The notes under the pieces: model-generated
What the model saw: the letters and a program-made list of their open reading frames with translations, nothing else
Databases searched by the model: none
Told to the model about the DNA's origin: nothing
Assembly: GCA_037440765.1 (NCBI GenBank)
Contig: JBBITL010000141.1
Span: 1 to 7,256, forward strand
Length of the DNA: 7,256 bases
Reading direction: 5' to 3'
DNA from: DTKY01 sp037440765
Lineage (GTDB): Bacteria > Acidobacteriota > Terriglobia > Bryobacterales > Bryobacteraceae
In this document: piece by piece, positions 6,840-7,256 of the stretch
Position numbering within the stretch: the first letter of the stretch is position 1
Layout of the letters: every line of letters begins with the position of its first letter
Translations under genes and position numbers: made by a program

Positions 6840-6868
6840 TTTCTAGTGCTTTCGCCGCTCCAGGTCAA
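6840..6868 (-). promoter_or_regulatory. Sigma-70-like promoter of the PilZ gene
   Basis: The minus strand has TTGACC (6868-6863, 5 of 6 to consensus), a 17-base spacer, then TAGAAA (6845-6840, 4 of 6). Initiation is expected near 6833, giving a leader of about 7 bases that carries AGGA before the GTG at 6826. An overlapping TGG-TATAGG (6839-6831) could act as an alternative extended -10 that would make the GTG leaderless. This is the best-spaced promoter in the window. Confidence 0.5.
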
Positions 6869-6938
6869 GGGCAACTTTGAATCGTTCGTTCGGGTAGTAA
6901 TGGTACGCCTGTCAACGGGGTCCTATCGCGGGGCCAGA

Positions 6939-6947
6939 TGGTAGAAT
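6939..6947 (+). promoter_or_regulatory. Extended -10 promoter of the PGPGW-like gene
   Basis: TGG-TAGAAT at 6939-6947 is an extended -10 with 5 of 6 matches to TATAAT, 15 bases before the TTG start at 6963. The expected start point is near 6954, leaving a leader of about 9 bases (CTGCCCCGC) without a ribosome site. No -35 is seen at 16-18 bases, as is acceptable for extended -10 promoters. Confidence 0.45.
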
Positions 6948-6962
6948 GGTCGGCTGCCCCGC

Positions 6963-7160
6963 TTGAAGAAGACTTTCCGCATAACGTTGGGAGTCACGCT
7001 GGTCGTCCTCGGCCTGATCGGCGGGCTGATCCCGTTTGTGCAAGGCTGGGTGCTCGGCATTCCCGGCCTGCTGATCCTGGCCGAGTATTTCCCGCCTGTC
7101 AGGCGGTTGGTGGACTGGGCCAAGGCGAAGGTGAAGCGAGGCAGGAGCGGTCCCGCCTAG
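6963..7160 (+). CDS. Small PGPGW-like inner-membrane protein
   Basis: This 65-residue protein has a short basic start (MKKTFR), a hydrophobic helix at about 7-25, a turn around P24-W29, a second hydrophobic stretch at about 29-43 and a basic amphipathic tail (VRRLVDWAKAKVKRGR). The layout resembles the PGPGW family of putative transmembrane proteins, whose turn usually reads LPGPGW before a second helix ending in an acidic residue and an Arg-rich tail. Here the turn is IPFVQGW, a degenerate form, while the downstream GLLILAEYF and RRL fit well. The start is a TTG, since an in-frame TAG at 6942-6944 leaves no ATG or GTG upstream, and no Shine-Dalgarno site is seen. The family's function is unknown to me. 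It is divergent from the PilZ gene. Confidence 0.75.
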   Translation: MKKTFRITLGVTLVVLGLIGGLIPFVQGWVLGIPGLLILAEYFPPVRRLVDWAKAKVKRGRSGPA

Positions 7161-7203
7161 CAGTCCGCTGAACAAGTGAGCCCGCTCGCTGACGAGTGCG
7201 CGT

Positions 7204-7227
7204 GAAAACTTGCCCCGGCGGGTGCAA
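7204..7227 (-). terminator. Possible leftward intrinsic terminator for a gene beyond the right edge
   Basis: On the minus strand TTGC-a-CCC (7227-7220), a three-base GCC loop and GGGGCAA (7216-7210) form a 7-bp stem with one bulged A. This is followed by GTTTTC (7209-7204). The T-run is only four bases. Read rightward the hairpin has no T-run, so it would not end the PGPGW-like transcript. The rest of 7161-7256 shows no supported gene. Confidence 0.3.
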
Positions 7228-7256
7228 TGAAGCAGCGGTGATGGTTGGAGCGGAAT

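Noticed and set aside
6910..6915. A perfect TTGACA on the minus strand upstream of the PilZ gene
   Set aside because: No -10-like hexamer is found 16-18 bases downstream (the position reads CGAACG), so I did not call a promoter from it. TTGACC at 6868-6863 has correct spacing instead.
7161..7200. Sequence after the last stop, including a small hairpin CTCG-CTGA-CGAG, considered as an insertion-sequence end or terminator
   Set aside because: The stem is 4-6 bp with no U-run. I see no matching inverted end, target duplication or transposase in the window.
7241..7256. ATG at 7241 opening a rightward frame off the right edge
   Set aside because: Only five codons are visible, with no clear ribosome site or promoter. 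It cannot be supported from this window.

Overview
The window is high-GC (third codon positions mostly G or C), densely packed and uses several non-ATG starts. It encodes lipid A synthesis, so the host has a Gram-negative envelope. The mix of an lpxB gene, an M1-peptidase-like exported protein with C-terminal TPRs, and the general protein style suggests Acidobacteriota, possibly the Bryobacterales/Solibacter side. That placement is an inference from style, not a search result.

Layout, left to right. The 3' tail of an unidentified rightward gene ends at 82. A short convergent intergenic stretch with inverted repeats follows. A leftward pair, lpxB (about 3261 to 2098) then an M1-aminopeptidase-like TPR protein (2108 to 147), overlaps by 11 bp and looks translationally coupled. 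Divergent from lpxB across about 72 bp is a rightward gene for a 254-residue protein that I do not recognise. Its 3' end overlaps the 3' end of a leftward MrfA/YprA-type DEXH helicase (4085 to about 6430) by 14 bp. Upstream of the helicase, on the same strand, is a small PilZ-domain protein. Divergent from it is a 65-residue PGPGW-like membrane protein. The last 96 bp hold no convincing gene, only a possible leftward terminator.

How the genes relate. LpxB makes the lipid A disaccharide. The coupled downstream protein is predicted to be exported, but every zinc-binding and catalytic position of the M1 fold that I can align is replaced, so it should be a pseudoenzyme acting as a binding or scaffold protein in the envelope. 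The helicase is probably a DNA-repair motor of the mitomycin-repair type, without its usual exonuclease partner in view. The PilZ protein keeps the c-di-GMP-binding residues.

The strongest points for a second look are the dead M1 active site next to lpxB, the unrecognised gene interlocked with the helicase, and the pattern that transcription-unit-first genes lack Shine-Dalgarno sites and have -10-like elements almost touching their start codons. I found no CRISPR array, tRNA, rRNA, insertion sequence or defence island.
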